Of a stretch of DNA of 56,430 nucleotides, positions 34,926 through 43,437 are shown piece after piece; within the stretch, counting starts at the first letter, position 1; each line of letters begins with the position of its first letter. Location: NCBI GenBank assembly GCA_019245115.1, contig JAFARZ010000183.1:1-56430 (forward strand), read 5' to 3'. This DNA comes from Streptosporangiaceae bacterium. GTDB taxonomy: Bacteria; Actinomycetota; Actinomycetes; Streptosporangiales; Streptosporangiaceae. Position numbers and translations under genes: made by a program. The notes beneath the pieces were generated by a model. That model had not been told where the DNA came from, searched no databases, and saw only the letters and a program-made list of their open reading frames with translations.

Positions 34926-36449
34926 ATGGAAGACATGCTGACCACAGAGTACGACGGTTGCGGCGCGTGCTGGGTTGGGGTGCGTCGGCTGAGCAGGAAG
35001 ACCGACAAGACCAACAGTCCGGAGCGTCAGGGGAATCAGATTCTCGGCGCTAGCAGCGATGCCGGGGGGCACATCATCGCGTGGGCTGATGACTGGGAAG
35101 TGTCGGGGGCTACGGACCCGCTGACGCGTCCGGGGTTCGGGCCGTGGCTGCGCGGCGAGATGGGGCCGTATGACGGTATCGTGTCCGCCAGCGTATGCCG
35201 GGTGGGGCGGAACGTGCGGGACACGCTGAACACTCAGGCGCTGCTGACCGGGCAAGGGCGGGTCGTGATCACGGCAGATCACGCGGGGGTGTGGGACTTC
35301 TCCGACCCGAACGAGGAAAACAACTGGATTGCCAAGGCGTGGGGGTCACAGATGGAACTACGCGCCATCCAGAAGCGCAACCGGGACGAGACGGTACGGG
35401 CACGGGAGAACGGAGACCCTAAGCAGCGTCCCTCCTACGGGTACATGTTCGTCCGGCTCTCTCCTACGGCCAGGATCGATCATGTGGAGATTGACGAGGT
35501 CGCGGCGGAGGTTATCCGGGAAGTGGCTCGCCGTATCCTGGCCGATGAGACGGGAAAGGTCACGTGCGCCACGGAGGCCGCGCGGCTGAACCGTGAGAAG
35601 ATCCCGGCCCCGTCCGATCGCCGCGCGCAACTGTATGCGCGTCCGATGAAAGGTCACGTGTGGACGGCTAAGACTGTGAAGCACATCTTGACCAGTGAGG
35701 CCGCGCTCGGTTTCTTGATGCATGACGGCCGGCCGGTTATCGGGGCGGACGGCCGGCCAACTCGCATCGCGGAGCCGTTGTGGGACCGTCCTACGCATGA
35801 CGCGCTGATAGCGGCGACCGCGCCGAAGCGGAGCGCAAGCCGAGCCCCGAAGGGCGTTCAGTTGTTGTCGGGTCTGGCGTTCTGCGGGAACTGCGGGGCG
35901 CGGCTGTACCTGACGGGCCGGCGGTCTGATTCCGGCGCGTACGGCTGTTCCGCGCGGGTGCGTGGTATCCCCGCCTCGGCCGGCTGCAAGCCCGCTCCGG
36001 CTATCGGGGTGGCCGCGCTTGATGCCCAGGTCGGCGAATGGTTCCTGGCCCGTTACGGGATGGCTAGCGTTATGCGTAAGGTCTACGATCCCGGGACTGG
36101 CCACACCGCGCAGATAGCCGAGCTTGAGGCCACGCGCAAGCGGTTGCGGGATGACCGGAACGCCGGCCTGTACGATTCCGCCGATGACGCGGAATGGTAC
36201 CGCACGGAATACAAGCGGATCGGGGATGAAATCGCGGCGCTTCGGGCGCTACCGGAGCGGAAGCCGGGAATCCGCACCGTTCCCACGGGCCGCACGATCG
36301 CTGAGGAATGGCAGAGCGCGGATAATGCGCGGCGGCGGGAAATGCTGGCAGAGTTTGAGGTCCGCGTCGTGTTGCATCCGACTGGGCATACGCCGCGCGT
36401 GGCGATTACCGGGATACAGGCACCGGAGGGATATGAACTAGCCGACTGA
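34926..36449 (+). CDS. Large serine recombinase (integrase) of the AICE
   Basis: 507-aa serine integrase. The resolvase domain (~1-160) carries the catalytic Ser in VRRLSRKTDKTNSPERQ. The recombinase domain (~175-290) has ENGDPKQRPSYGYMFVRLSP. A zinc beta-ribbon follows with SGLAFCGNCGARLYL and the later Cys pair in YGCSARVR...GCK, then a coiled-coil segment (~400-450, QIAELEATRKRLRDDR). It catalyses attP x attB integration. ATG 34926 follows GGGAGC; ATG 34935 is also possible. The upstream frame back to 34611 is outside the element and is a shadow of the methyltransferase gene. Confidence 0.94.
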   Translation: MEDMLTTEYDGCGACWVGVRRLSRKTDKTNSPERQGNQILGASSDAGGHIIAWADDWEVSGATDPLTRPGFGPWLRGEMGPYDGIVSASVCRVGRNVRDTLNTQALLTGQGRVVITADHAGVWDFSDPNEENNWIAKAWGSQMELRAIQKRNRDETVRARENGDPKQRPSYGYMFVRLSPTARIDHVEIDEVAAEVIREVARRILADETGKVTCATEAARLNREKIPAPSDRRAQLYARPMKGHVWTAKTVKHILTSEAALGFLMHDGRPVIGADGRPTRIAEPLWDRPTHDALIAATAPKRSASRAPKGVQLLSGLAFCGNCGARLYLTGRRSDSGAYGCSARVRGIPASAGCKPAPAIGVAALDAQVGEWFLARYGMASVMRKVYDPGTGHTAQIAELEATRKRLRDDRNAGLYDSADDAEWYRTEYKRIGDEIAALRALPERKPGIRTVPTGRTIAEEWQSADNARRREMLAEFEVRVVLHPTGHTPRVAITGIQAPEGYELAD

Positions 36450-36460
36450 CAATCCAGCGA

Positions 36461-36507
36461 AACGGGGACCGCCAGCACCTTGACGGGAAGATGCTGGCGG
36501 TCCCGTT
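36461..36507. terminator. Bidirectional terminator hairpin between integrase and transfer operon
   Basis: GACCGCCAGCA (36467-36477) pairs perfectly with 36492-36502. Flanking AACGGG/CCCGTT extend the stem with one bulged G, and the loop is 14 nt. It begins 12 nt after the integrase stop and 24 nt beyond the end of the opposing gene. Confidence 0.75.
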
Positions 36508-36530
36508 TCCTGTGGCGTGTGCGGTTGTCT

Positions 36531-37046
36531 TCAGGAGGATGGGATGAATTCGGGGACCAGGTAGCGCACGGTGCGTCCCATGCGGGTTGTCATCCGCACG
36601 TCGCGCGCCGATAGCGTTCCGTGTGCTGGCAGTGCAGCCACGGGGTATTTCAGTACGGTAGCGGTTGTCCATGGCGCAATGGCCACGGTGAGGATGCCGG
36701 AATCTGGCCGGCTGGCGAGCCGGCACGATAGCGCGCCGGAATCGGCACCGGTCACCAGTACGGGGATGGATGTTTCCGGGATGAGCGCATGCCATTGCTG
36801 TCCTTTCTCGCGGGGGTGCATTTTTCCTCCGGATATCGCGGCCACGGTCGCGGCCAGGTGCCGTGATGGCGTGGTGATTTGCCATCCCAGCGCGCCGGTA
36901 ACGGGGTTCGCCCACGGGGTCAGCCGCCCGCGCGGGTCGCTGCCGTCTACGGAGTGTGGCCGGGGCGGGGTTTGTGAACGTTCTTGTGAACGGCGCGTTT
37001 TTGCCTGATAGGCGTAGGCGCGAGGTCCGTTCGCGTTCGCGTTCAC
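36531..37046 (-). CDS. AICE hypothetical protein at the end of the transfer operon
   Basis: 171-aa protein I do not recognise. The first ~55 residues are basic and Asn/Arg/Pro-rich. The remainder contains WANPVTGALGWQITTPSRH and ETSIPVLVTGADSGALSCRL and looks like a compact alpha/beta domain without TM segments. GTG 37046 begins 2 nt after the stop of the FtsK-like gene, so it is probably translated with it and serves transfer or its control. Confidence 0.6.
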   Translation of the reverse strand: MNANANGPRAYAYQAKTRRSQERSQTPPRPHSVDGSDPRGRLTPWANPVTGALGWQITTPSRHLAATVAAISGGKMHPREKGQQWHALIPETSIPVLVTGADSGALSCRLASRPDSGILTVAIAPWTTATVLKYPVAALPAHGTLSARDVRMTTRMGRTVRYLVPEFIPSS

Positions 37047-37048
37047 TA

Positions 37049-38956
37049 TTACTGTCCGTTACTACCGGGCTGGCCGGCGTGCGGGCTGTCTCCGGGGCGG
37101 GTGGCTCTCCAGTAGCCGCGCCGGACCTGGATGACCCGGCCGGCCCTGGCGTGTTCCCGGAGCCGGTAGTGGACCCAGCGGCGGGTCAGGCCGCATGCGG
37201 CTTCCAGTTCCCCGATGGAGACTCCCTCGGGGCCGGCGTCCACCAGTGCGTCCCACAGCCTCACCTCGGGCCGGAATGGGGCATCATCGGGAGGCGGAGG
37301 CTCCGGGACCGATTGCGGCGGCTCTGGGGCTATCTGCGGCGGTTCTCCAGCCGTGGGCCATGTCCGGGGGGTGTCTGGCCGGCTGGGCGCTGGCCGGGGC
37401 CGTAGCGGGGCGACCTGGGACAGGTGGTCATCGCGCCGGGCATCGGCTAGCAGGTAGGCCCGGTTCCTTTCCGGCATGACGTGCTCGGGACCGGAGATCA
37501 GGAATTCTCCCGGCTTGGTGAGCGTGTGCGCGTGCCAGCCGGCATTGACCCGGATTCCCTGTCCGAGTATCAGGTCGGCGTCGCGGGGTTCCCGGACCCG
37601 GAGGCAGATGCGGATGTCCATTTGCGAGCGGACAGCGGTGCTGCCCATCGCGGCTTGGGTGGGGCGCTGGGTCGCGGCGATCATGTTGACGGCGACCGCG
37701 CGGCCCCGGCGTCCGACCGAGTCCGCGAACGGGTGGGCATCGTCGGGGAGTTCGGCGTATTCGTCTACGATGATGATCAGCGCGGGATCATCAGGTGTGG
37801 GTTCCCATACGCGCTGGCCTGCCGCTGCCATCCGCGCGGCTCGTCCGTTCAGCAATTCGACCGCGTCGCGGAATAGTTCCCTTGCCTGGTCCGGGGTGAA
37901 CGCGAGCCGGTCAAAGCACTGTGCCCAGGGCTGGAGTTCCATTCCTCCTTTCATGTCGATTCCCCACAAGATCACGTCGCGGCATCCCGCGAGATTCGCG
38001 ATGATGATGTTGAGTATCCCGGATTTCCCGGAGCCCATGATCCCGCCGATCAGCACATTCCGCCGCAAGAAGAGGACGCATACCGGCCGGCCGTCCTCGG
38101 ACACGCCGATGTCGATTGGCTTGGTTACCGACGTGATCCACTGGCCGGGCCACGGTATGGGTTCGGCGTGCGGGTCGTTTTCGACTACCCGGATGATGAC
38201 CCGGTCGGCTCGTTTGCTGTCCGGGAATACACGCACGCTTCCGGGACGCAGTCCGAGCCCTGATTCTATTTCCGGTATCCGGGTTATGGCGTGGGGTGCG
38301 GTTGTTCCTCTTTTGAGTATGACCCGGGCGGTCCATCCCCAGGTGTCCACGACGGCGGATGCGATTCGTGATTCTGGCAGCCCGACCGTGTCGGCGATGT
38401 CGGGCCACCATGAAATGATCCGCTCGACCCGGACTTTCGCGCGGCGGCGGCGGTGGAACCACCACGGAATCCCGAGTACGACCGTCGCGATAATGGCCGC
38501 CACCGGAAGCGGTTTCATGGTGGGGCCGGCCGCGATCGCGGTCGCGAGCCATCCGCCCGTGACCGCGACCACTGCTGTCATGTAGGCGCGTTCGATCGGG
38601 CGGGGTATCCCGCATCTGTCCCATGCCTGGGAAAGGACGCGGGCGACAGGGCGGCCGGCCCGCCGCCGGTTCAGCACCGGCAGCGGGCAGGCCAGCACGA
38701 GCACGGCTGCGGCGGTTACCGCCGTGACCGGTATCCAGTAGCGGGCATGGCGGGGGTGGGCTAGCGCGGCGGCGCTGAACTCGGCTAGTGCGATAGCGAA
38801 GGGGACAAGCGCGCTGCGGTAGCTCCACACCCACCGCCAGATGACCGCGATGGCGAGGTCGGGGAACGTGTCGCCGGGGCTGATGAACATCATGGGCTGC
38901 ATGCCCGCGCGTCGCGCCTGGCGGGCGCGGCGGCGCATCTGGCGGTAGCTGGTCAC
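37049..38956 (-). CDS. FtsK/SpoIIIE-type conjugal transfer ATPase (TraSA/TraB-like)
   Basis: 635-aa membrane-anchored DNA translocase. TM helices lie near residues 50-67, 74-92, 124-143 and 150-165. The motor domain has Walker A GGIMGSGKS (~304-312) and Walker B LIIIVDEYAEL (~393-403), followed by AATQRPTQAAMGS. A Pro-rich linker (~530-565) leads to a C-terminal winged helix (ELEAACGLTRRWVHYRLRE) that would recognise repeats in the element's transfer locus. Such proteins pump double-stranded plasmid or AICE DNA between mycelia. Its ATG overlaps the upstream gene (ATGA). Confidence 0.92.
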   Translation of the reverse strand: MTSYRQMRRRARQARRAGMQPMMFISPGDTFPDLAIAVIWRWVWSYRSALVPFAIALAEFSAAALAHPRHARYWIPVTAVTAAAVLVLACPLPVLNRRRAGRPVARVLSQAWDRCGIPRPIERAYMTAVVAVTGGWLATAIAAGPTMKPLPVAAIIATVVLGIPWWFHRRRRAKVRVERIISWWPDIADTVGLPESRIASAVVDTWGWTARVILKRGTTAPHAITRIPEIESGLGLRPGSVRVFPDSKRADRVIIRVVENDPHAEPIPWPGQWITSVTKPIDIGVSEDGRPVCVLFLRRNVLIGGIMGSGKSGILNIIIANLAGCRDVILWGIDMKGGMELQPWAQCFDRLAFTPDQARELFRDAVELLNGRAARMAAAGQRVWEPTPDDPALIIIVDEYAELPDDAHPFADSVGRRGRAVAVNMIAATQRPTQAAMGSTAVRSQMDIRICLRVREPRDADLILGQGIRVNAGWHAHTLTKPGEFLISGPEHVMPERNRAYLLADARRDDHLSQVAPLRPRPAPSRPDTPRTWPTAGEPPQIAPEPPQSVPEPPPPDDAPFRPEVRLWDALVDAGPEGVSIGELEAACGLTRRWVHYRLREHARAGRVIQVRRGYWRATRPGDSPHAGQPGSNGQ

Positions 38957-39303
38957 GATGCCCTCCCGTGGCGCTCACGGCCCGTGTGGCGGGCGTCGAG
39001 TTCGTCGCGGAGGTAGTACAGGGGGTCTGCCTCGCCTTCGGTGCTGGCGGCGAGTGTGGCGCGGGCGGCGGCGAGCAGGTTCGCCATGTCCAGGCGGGTA
39101 GCGGCCAGTTCGCCGGACAGGCGGGTGATCTCGGCGGACAGTGCCAGGTTGTCGGTGAGCGCGGTGTCGAGGGTCCGCCAGATTTCCGCGAGGGCGGGCA
39201 TCTCGGCGGAGAATCCGGCGATCATGCGCCGCGCGGTTTCGTTTCGTGCGGTGATTTCTTCCAGGCCGATACCGGGATAAATGCGCGGGCTGTTCATAGG
39301 CAT
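38953..39303 (-). CDS. AICE small coiled-coil protein
   Basis: 116-aa soluble protein, mostly helical. Residues ~45-85 form a likely coiled coil (TALTDNLALSAEITRLSGEL) and the C-terminus is charged. Proteins like this commonly precede the Tra ATPase in AICEs; the function is unknown. ATG 39303 follows AAAGGCGG; ATG 39297 is also in frame. It overlaps the transfer ATPase start by 4 nt. Confidence 0.65.
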   Translation of the reverse strand: MPMNSPRIYPGIGLEEITARNETARRMIAGFSAEMPALAEIWRTLDTALTDNLALSAEITRLSGELAATRLDMANLLAAARATLAASTEGEADPLYYLRDELDARHTGRERHGRAS

Positions 39304-39313
39304 CACCGCCTTT

Positions 39314-39502
39314 CTATGGCCTGTTAAGCCATGTGACGAGGCCGGACAGGAGGCTGCGGATTTCCGGCGCGACGGTTGTCGCGGCGAGCAGGAATCCGAA
39401 GATGAGGGCCACGATCGCTTGCCATGCGCGCAGCCCCATGTAGCGGTAAGCGAGGAACACGAGAACTCCGAAGATTGCGACGAGAGGAACGGACACGGTC
39501 AT
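39314..39502 (-). CDS. Small AICE membrane protein (Spd-like)
   Basis: 62-aa protein with two hydrophobic helices (residues ~5-22 and 28-46), separated by YRYMGLRAWQ and ending in a short polar tail. Size, topology and position beside the transfer ATPase match plasmid/AICE spread proteins (Spd), which help intramycelial spread. It starts 6 nt after the preceding small gene. Confidence 0.7.
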   Translation of the reverse strand: MTVSVPLVAIFGVLVFLAYRYMGLRAWQAIVALIFGFLLAATTVAPEIRSLLSGLVTWLNRP

Positions 39503-39508
39503 GTCAGA

Positions 39509-39685
39509 TCACTTCTTCCCGGTGCGGTAACGATTGGGAGATTTGCGGGTACGCCACGCCTTCCGGCGGTACCAGTAGGCACGCGCGAGGCATTTTCTGC
39601 ATCGCCTGGGTATTTTGCTGCGGCGGCGCGCGCCGCACCGGCAGCGGTATTTTGTGATTACTTCCGGGATCTCATGCACGGGCAT
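39509..39685 (-). CDS. Small basic zinc-ribbon-like protein
   Basis: 58-aa, highly basic protein. CRC at residues 15-17 and CRKC at 29-32 suggest a small zinc ribbon, with an Arg/Lys-rich C-terminal half (YWYRRKAWRTRKSPNRYR) fit to bind nucleic acid. Start ATG 39685 overlaps the preceding stop by 1 nt (TAATG) and the stop is 6 nt before the next ATG, so it is embedded in the operon. Confidence 0.7.
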   Translation of the reverse strand: MPVHEIPEVITKYRCRCGARRRSKIPRRCRKCLARAYWYRRKAWRTRKSPNRYRTGKK

Positions 39686-39882
39686 TAGCTGTCACCTTCT
39701 CCGCTGTTACGGACACCGAGTCCGGTGACGCGGCGCGTGATCGCATCGAGACGGCTATCCGCAGGTGAATGCAGGTCACCGCGGTCTCCTTTCCGGATAC
39801 CGGCCACGATGAGCGCAAGGAAGGCGGCCGCTCCGAGGAGGAGAACGGGTGATGCGGCGAGGATGACGTAAAAGGCGATCAT
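39685..39882 (-). CDS. Small single-TM protein of the transfer operon
   Basis: 65-aa protein. One TM helix spans residues ~3-27 (FYVILAASPVLLLGAAAFLA), followed by a charged cytoplasmic tail. ATG 39882 overlaps the upstream stop (ATGA) and its stop overlaps the next start. It is a candidate spread or transfer accessory protein. Confidence 0.68.
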   Translation of the reverse strand: MIAFYVILAASPVLLLGAAAFLALIVAGIRKGDRGDLHSPADSRLDAITRRVTGLGVRNSGEGDS

Positions 39883-40178
39883 CGTTCGTTGCTCCTTGTC
39901 TGGTCTGCGGGGATAGCGACAGCGCAGTACTCGACCGGCCCGAAACGGCGAGAGGCCATGTAGTGGCCGCCGCGAGAGTTCTCGGTTCCCGAGCCGATAC
40001 GCGAGGCGATGATGTCGATTTCCCGCTTTTTCTCGTCGTAGGAACCGGACGGCGGGAAAACGAGTACATCGGTGGTGTGGTCCGGCACTGGAACACCGGG
40101 GTTGCTTTCCAGGAAATCGGCAAGCGCGCGAAGTCCCGCGATAAATGCTTGCCGCCTGGTGGTGTCTGCGTATGTCAT
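39879..40178 (-). CDS. First gene of the AICE transfer operon, unknown function
   Basis: 99-aa soluble protein. The N-terminal helix (RQAFIAGLRALADFLESN) is followed by a beta-rich part containing SYDEKKREIDIIASRIGSG. Homologous small proteins are typical leaders of actinomycete conjugative operons, with no known activity. It is the promoter-proximal gene of the minus-strand operon, diverging from the STAND gene across a repeat array. Confidence 0.62.
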   Translation of the reverse strand: MTYADTTRRQAFIAGLRALADFLESNPGVPVPDHTTDVLVFPPSGSYDEKKREIDIIASRIGSGTENSRGGHYMASRRFGPVEYCAVAIPADQTRSNER

Positions 40179-40195
40179 GTAGCAATTCCAGCGGG

Positions 40196-40266
40196 AATGC
40201 GCTACGCTTCCAATGCGCTAGTAATGCGGGTTCAGTGCGTGAACAGTGCGGAAGTAATGCGGTTCA
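40196..40266. promoter_or_regulatory. Array of 11-bp iterons in the divergent promoter region
   Basis: Five directly repeated 11-mers run without gaps from 40212 to 40266, starting AATGCGCTAGT, AATGCGGGTTC, AGTGCGTGAAC, AGTGCGGAAGT and AATGCGGTTCA (consensus ARTGCG plus five variable bases). A sixth, AATGCGCTACG, lies at 40196-40206. Spacing of 11 bp puts all copies on one face of the helix. It is likely the binding array for a regulator or initiator, controlling both the transfer operon and the STAND gene. Confidence 0.8.
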
Positions 40267-40286
40267 CGCCACCGGGAGGCAAGTCA

Positions 40287-42605
40287 GTGGAGATGGACAG
40301 CGGCTGGACCGGGCGTGAGGCATGTGCGCTGCAATCCGCGCTGCGGATGAGCAACCAGGAGTTCGCCGCACGTCTGGGAATCGGATTGCGCACGGTCGCG
40401 GACTGGCACGAAAAGCCCGGCATGCGGCCACGGCCGGCCATGCAGCGGATTCTTGACACAGCCCTCGCGCAGGCACCAGCAGCGGTCAGGGAACGATTCG
40501 CCGCGCTTACCGGCGAGTCCGCGCGTGCGGAGAACGCCGGCGCCGGCGAAGACGAGCAAGCGGCGGACGCCGGCGGCAGGCCCATGTCCCGCCTGGTCAC
40601 GATCGGCGTCAACCAGGGCATCGTCAGCACCGGCGACAACGCGACGATCGACGCCCGCACCATTCACTTGCCCGCCGAGGCCGTACGCGCGCCCGCCGAG
40701 GTAGCGGCAGCGCGCGGACTGCACAACCTGCCCGCTCCCCGCAACCCGGTGTTCGTTGACCGCCAGCAGGACCTAGCGGAGCTGGACGTGGCACTGAGTC
40801 AGGAGCCGCCCGTCTCCCCGCCCGTCGTGCACGGGCTCGGCGGTACCGGCAAGACCACGCTGGCCCTGCACTTCGCTCACAGCAACCGGGACCGGTACAA
40901 CCCCATCTGGTGGATACCTGCCGATTCACCCACCAGCATCACCACCGGACTTGCCGGCCTTGCCGCCCGGCTGAACCCCTACGGGAACCTCACGGCGAAG
41001 ACCAGCGCCGAAGCCGCCGCCTGGGCTATCGGCTGGCTCCAGGCCCACCCCGGCTGGCTGCTCGTGTTCGATGACGCGGACTCCCCGCACAACATCGAAT
41101 CGGTGCTCGGCTCACTCCCTGCCGGCCGGCACCTGATCACCAGCCGCCGCGCGACCGGATGGCACCGTACCGCCAGGCCCCTGCCGCTGGCCCCCCTTCC
41201 CCCCGACGCTGCGGTGGACATGCTCACCCAGATCATCAACCCCGGCAATCCTGACCAGGCAGACCTTGAACGTCTGGCCGCCGAACTCGGCCACCTGCCG
41301 CTAGCGCTGGAACAGGCAGCGGCCTACATCCAGAACACGGCGATCACCCCGGCGGCCTACCTCGACCGGCTGCGGCGCTACCCAGCCCGCATGTTCGCTA
41401 CCTCGGCTCTCTCGCGAACCTCGGGGGAGGCCGGCGACCAGCGCACCATCGCCCGGATCTGGCAACTGTCCCTGCAAGCCATCACCGCCGAGGAGCCCCT
41501 GTCAGGTGAGATCTTGCGTACCCTCGCCTGGTTCGGTCCCGACCCGATCCCCCGCGATCTCGCCTACCAGTTGCACGACGATCCGCTGACCGTTGATGAC
41601 GCCCTTGCCCTGCTGCACGCCTACAGCATGATCACCTTTACCTCGCAGTCAGTCGTCATCCACCGCCTGGTCCAGGCCGTGGCCCGCATCCCCGATCCAG
41701 CCGACCCGCACCGCACGCCCGACGCGATCAGCCAGGCCCGCGACCGCGCCGTAGAGATCTTGCTGGAAACCCTCCCCGGAAGCCCCCTGTTCAACGTCCC
41801 CGGCTGGCCCCGCTGGCGGGCACTCCTCCCGCACGTCCTGGCCCTGACCAGCCACATCGGCCCAGGCCAGGACACCCCCGCCACCGCGGGCATCCTGCGC
41901 GCCGCCTCCGGGTTCCTGCAAGGCGACGGCCACTTTGACCAGGCCATAACGACCGCGCAGCGGGCAGTTGACGCCTTCCGGCAGCTACAAGGCCCCGACG
42001 ACCCCGACACCCTGACCGCCCGCAGTTTCCTGGCCAGCGCATACCGGGCAGCCGGCGACCTCGCCACGGCCACCCCCCTGCACCAGCAGAACCTAGCCGA
42101 CTGCGAACGCGTCCTCGGCCCGGACCACCCTGAGACCTTCGTCGCGCGGGCCAACCTTGCCTACCTCTACGCACTGCAAGACCAGCCAGCCCGCGCCCTC
42201 GAACTACACCAGCGCAACCTCACCGACTATGAGCGCGTCCTCGGCCCGGACCACCCCGGCACCCTCAACGCCCGCGCCAACCTCGCTAGCTGCTACCGGT
42301 CACTGGGCGGCCTTGCCCGCGCCATCGAACTGCACCAGAAGTCCGTCACCGATTATGCCCGCGTCTTCGGCGAAGACCACGCCGAGACCATCACCGCGCG
42401 CAGCAACCTCGCCTACGCCTACGAGCTGGCGAACGACTTCGAGCAAGCCATCCCGCTCCACCAGCAAGTCATCGCCGACCGCGAACGGCTGTACGGCCCA
42501 GACCACCCCTTCACCGAACTGGCCCGCGAAATCCTCATCAGAGCCCAGCAGCAAGCATCCGGACACGAGCCAGCAAACGACCCAGACGACCGGCAAACCG
42601 AGTAG
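40287..42605 (+). CDS. STAND NTPase: HTH, NB-ARC and tetratricopeptide repeats
   Basis: 772-aa protein. The N-terminal helix-turn-helix spans residues ~8-60 (ALRMSNQEFAARLGIGLRTV). A linker with IGVNQGIVSTGDNAT follows. The NB-ARC ATPase has P-loop VHGLGGTGKTT (~183-191), Walker B WLLVFDDAD (~258-264) and GHLPLALEQAAAYI. A winged region leads to ~5 TPRs (~545-755, repeated ERVLGPDHPxT). STAND proteins switch on by ligand-driven oligomerisation. Here the HTH replaces a killing effector, suggesting a signal-dependent transcription factor for the element; an anti-phage role is possible. GTG 40287 has GGGAGG at 7 nt. Confidence 0.88.
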   Translation: MEMDSGWTGREACALQSALRMSNQEFAARLGIGLRTVADWHEKPGMRPRPAMQRILDTALAQAPAAVRERFAALTGESARAENAGAGEDEQAADAGGRPMSRLVTIGVNQGIVSTGDNATIDARTIHLPAEAVRAPAEVAAARGLHNLPAPRNPVFVDRQQDLAELDVALSQEPPVSPPVVHGLGGTGKTTLALHFAHSNRDRYNPIWWIPADSPTSITTGLAGLAARLNPYGNLTAKTSAEAAAWAIGWLQAHPGWLLVFDDADSPHNIESVLGSLPAGRHLITSRRATGWHRTARPLPLAPLPPDAAVDMLTQIINPGNPDQADLERLAAELGHLPLALEQAAAYIQNTAITPAAYLDRLRRYPARMFATSALSRTSGEAGDQRTIARIWQLSLQAITAEEPLSGEILRTLAWFGPDPIPRDLAYQLHDDPLTVDDALALLHAYSMITFTSQSVVIHRLVQAVARIPDPADPHRTPDAISQARDRAVEILLETLPGSPLFNVPGWPRWRALLPHVLALTSHIGPGQDTPATAGILRAASGFLQGDGHFDQAITTAQRAVDAFRQLQGPDDPDTLTARSFLASAYRAAGDLATATPLHQQNLADCERVLGPDHPETFVARANLAYLYALQDQPARALELHQRNLTDYERVLGPDHPGTLNARANLASCYRSLGGLARAIELHQKSVTDYARVFGEDHAETITARSNLAYAYELANDFEQAIPLHQQVIADRERLYGPDHPFTELAREILIRAQQQASGHEPANDPDDRQTE

Positions 42606-42664
42606 CAACACCAGCGCCGGCCAGTTGGAAGGCAGAGCGGCGAAGAAGCTCGGTTTCGGCCCCT

Positions 42665-42928
42665 TCACCACCAGCGCTTCTTGACGATGGCCAGCAGGAC
42701 CGGTTCGCCGTGCACGGTCACGGTCGTGCTCCAGCTGCCATGGGCAGTAAGCGAGTGCTCGACCGCGCCCGTTTCGAACGACTGGTTGACCGACATGGCA
42801 CTGTGCGCTACCGCTTCCGGGTCGCGCGCCAACAGGCTGGTTATGGCCTCTGCGACAACAGACCGGGCATCCCGGAAGTTCTTCACTCGCACTGTCGTGC
42901 TGCCCACGCTGACCTTGTAGCTGCTCAC
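42665..42928 (-). CDS. Hypothetical AICE protein coupled to GntR regulator
   Basis: 87-aa protein of unknown function. A beta-strand-rich N-terminus (YKVSVGSTTVRVKNF), a helix, then another beta part ending KKRWW. No motif is recognised. Its start overlaps the GntR stop by 4 nt, so the two are co-translated. Confidence 0.55.
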   Translation of the reverse strand: MSSYKVSVGSTTVRVKNFRDARSVVAEAITSLLARDPEAVAHSAMSVNQSFETGAVEHSLTAHGSWSTTVTVHGEPVLLAIVKKRWW

Positions 42929-43203
42929 CCGGTCTCCCCGTCGCGAGGAGCGACGAACGAGCCACGGCCGTGAACTGTGACGACCAGCCCTTTGTCTCGG
43001 AGCTGAGCCACCGCGCGACGTACGGTCATCCTGGCTACGCCGTACTGCTGGGCCAGCTCCAGCTCATTGGGCAGCCGCGTATCCGGCACGAGCCGCCCGG
43101 CCCCGATATCTTTCTCGATGTCCCGAGCGACCTGGGTAGCCACGGGAACAGATGAATCGTGACGTATCCGGTCAGATCGGTCATCCAAGGACATGATGAT
43201 CAT
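42925..43203 (-). CDS. Short GntR-family regulator (HTH only)
   Basis: 92-aa protein consisting of a GntR winged helix: QVARDIEKDIGAGRLVPDTR, then LPNELELAQQYGVARMTVRR and GLVVTVHGRGSFV. There is no effector domain, as in KorSA-type regulators that keep AICE transfer genes silent. The start could be Met1 or Met4. GGTCTAG words upstream may be its operator. Confidence 0.82.
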   Translation of the reverse strand: MIIMSLDDRSDRIRHDSSVPVATQVARDIEKDIGAGRLVPDTRLPNELELAQQYGVARMTVRRAVAQLRDKGLVVTVHGRGSFVAPRDGETG

Positions 43204-43239
43204 GCTAGATGACCGCTGACCTGCATAAACGCTTACCTA

Positions 43240-43277
43240 GGTCTAGCGAGGCACCATAGACATCTCTAGAGGTCTAG
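43240..43277. promoter_or_regulatory. Candidate GntR operator with repeated GGTCTAG
   Basis: GGTCTAG occurs at 43240-43246 and 43271-43277, 31 bp apart (about three helical turns). Local palindromes CCTAGG and CTCTAGAG lie alongside, and CTAGATG is near the GntR start. The position upstream of the regulator suggests autoregulation. Confidence 0.4.
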
Positions 43278-43437
43278 TTATAAGCTGGCTGATATCCCAG
43301 ATGGCGGGCAGCCTACGAGCCTCCCCGTCCAGAGCACGCCGCGCCGACGGACCCCAAATCATACGCGGCGAAAGGGCACCCTCGGATAGACGCGAAGGTG
43401 CCCCCGATGGCGTGAGTCCCCCCGAGGCTAACCGGGT

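Noticed and set aside
40196..40266. CRISPR array
   Set aside because: The units are 11 bp and contiguous with no spacers, so this is an iteron or operator array. No other CRISPR-like pattern or cas gene is present.
39963..40286. Upstream extension of the STAND protein
   Set aside because: It overlaps the first transfer-operon gene and the iteron array. GTG 40287 has a GGGAGG site at 7 nt.
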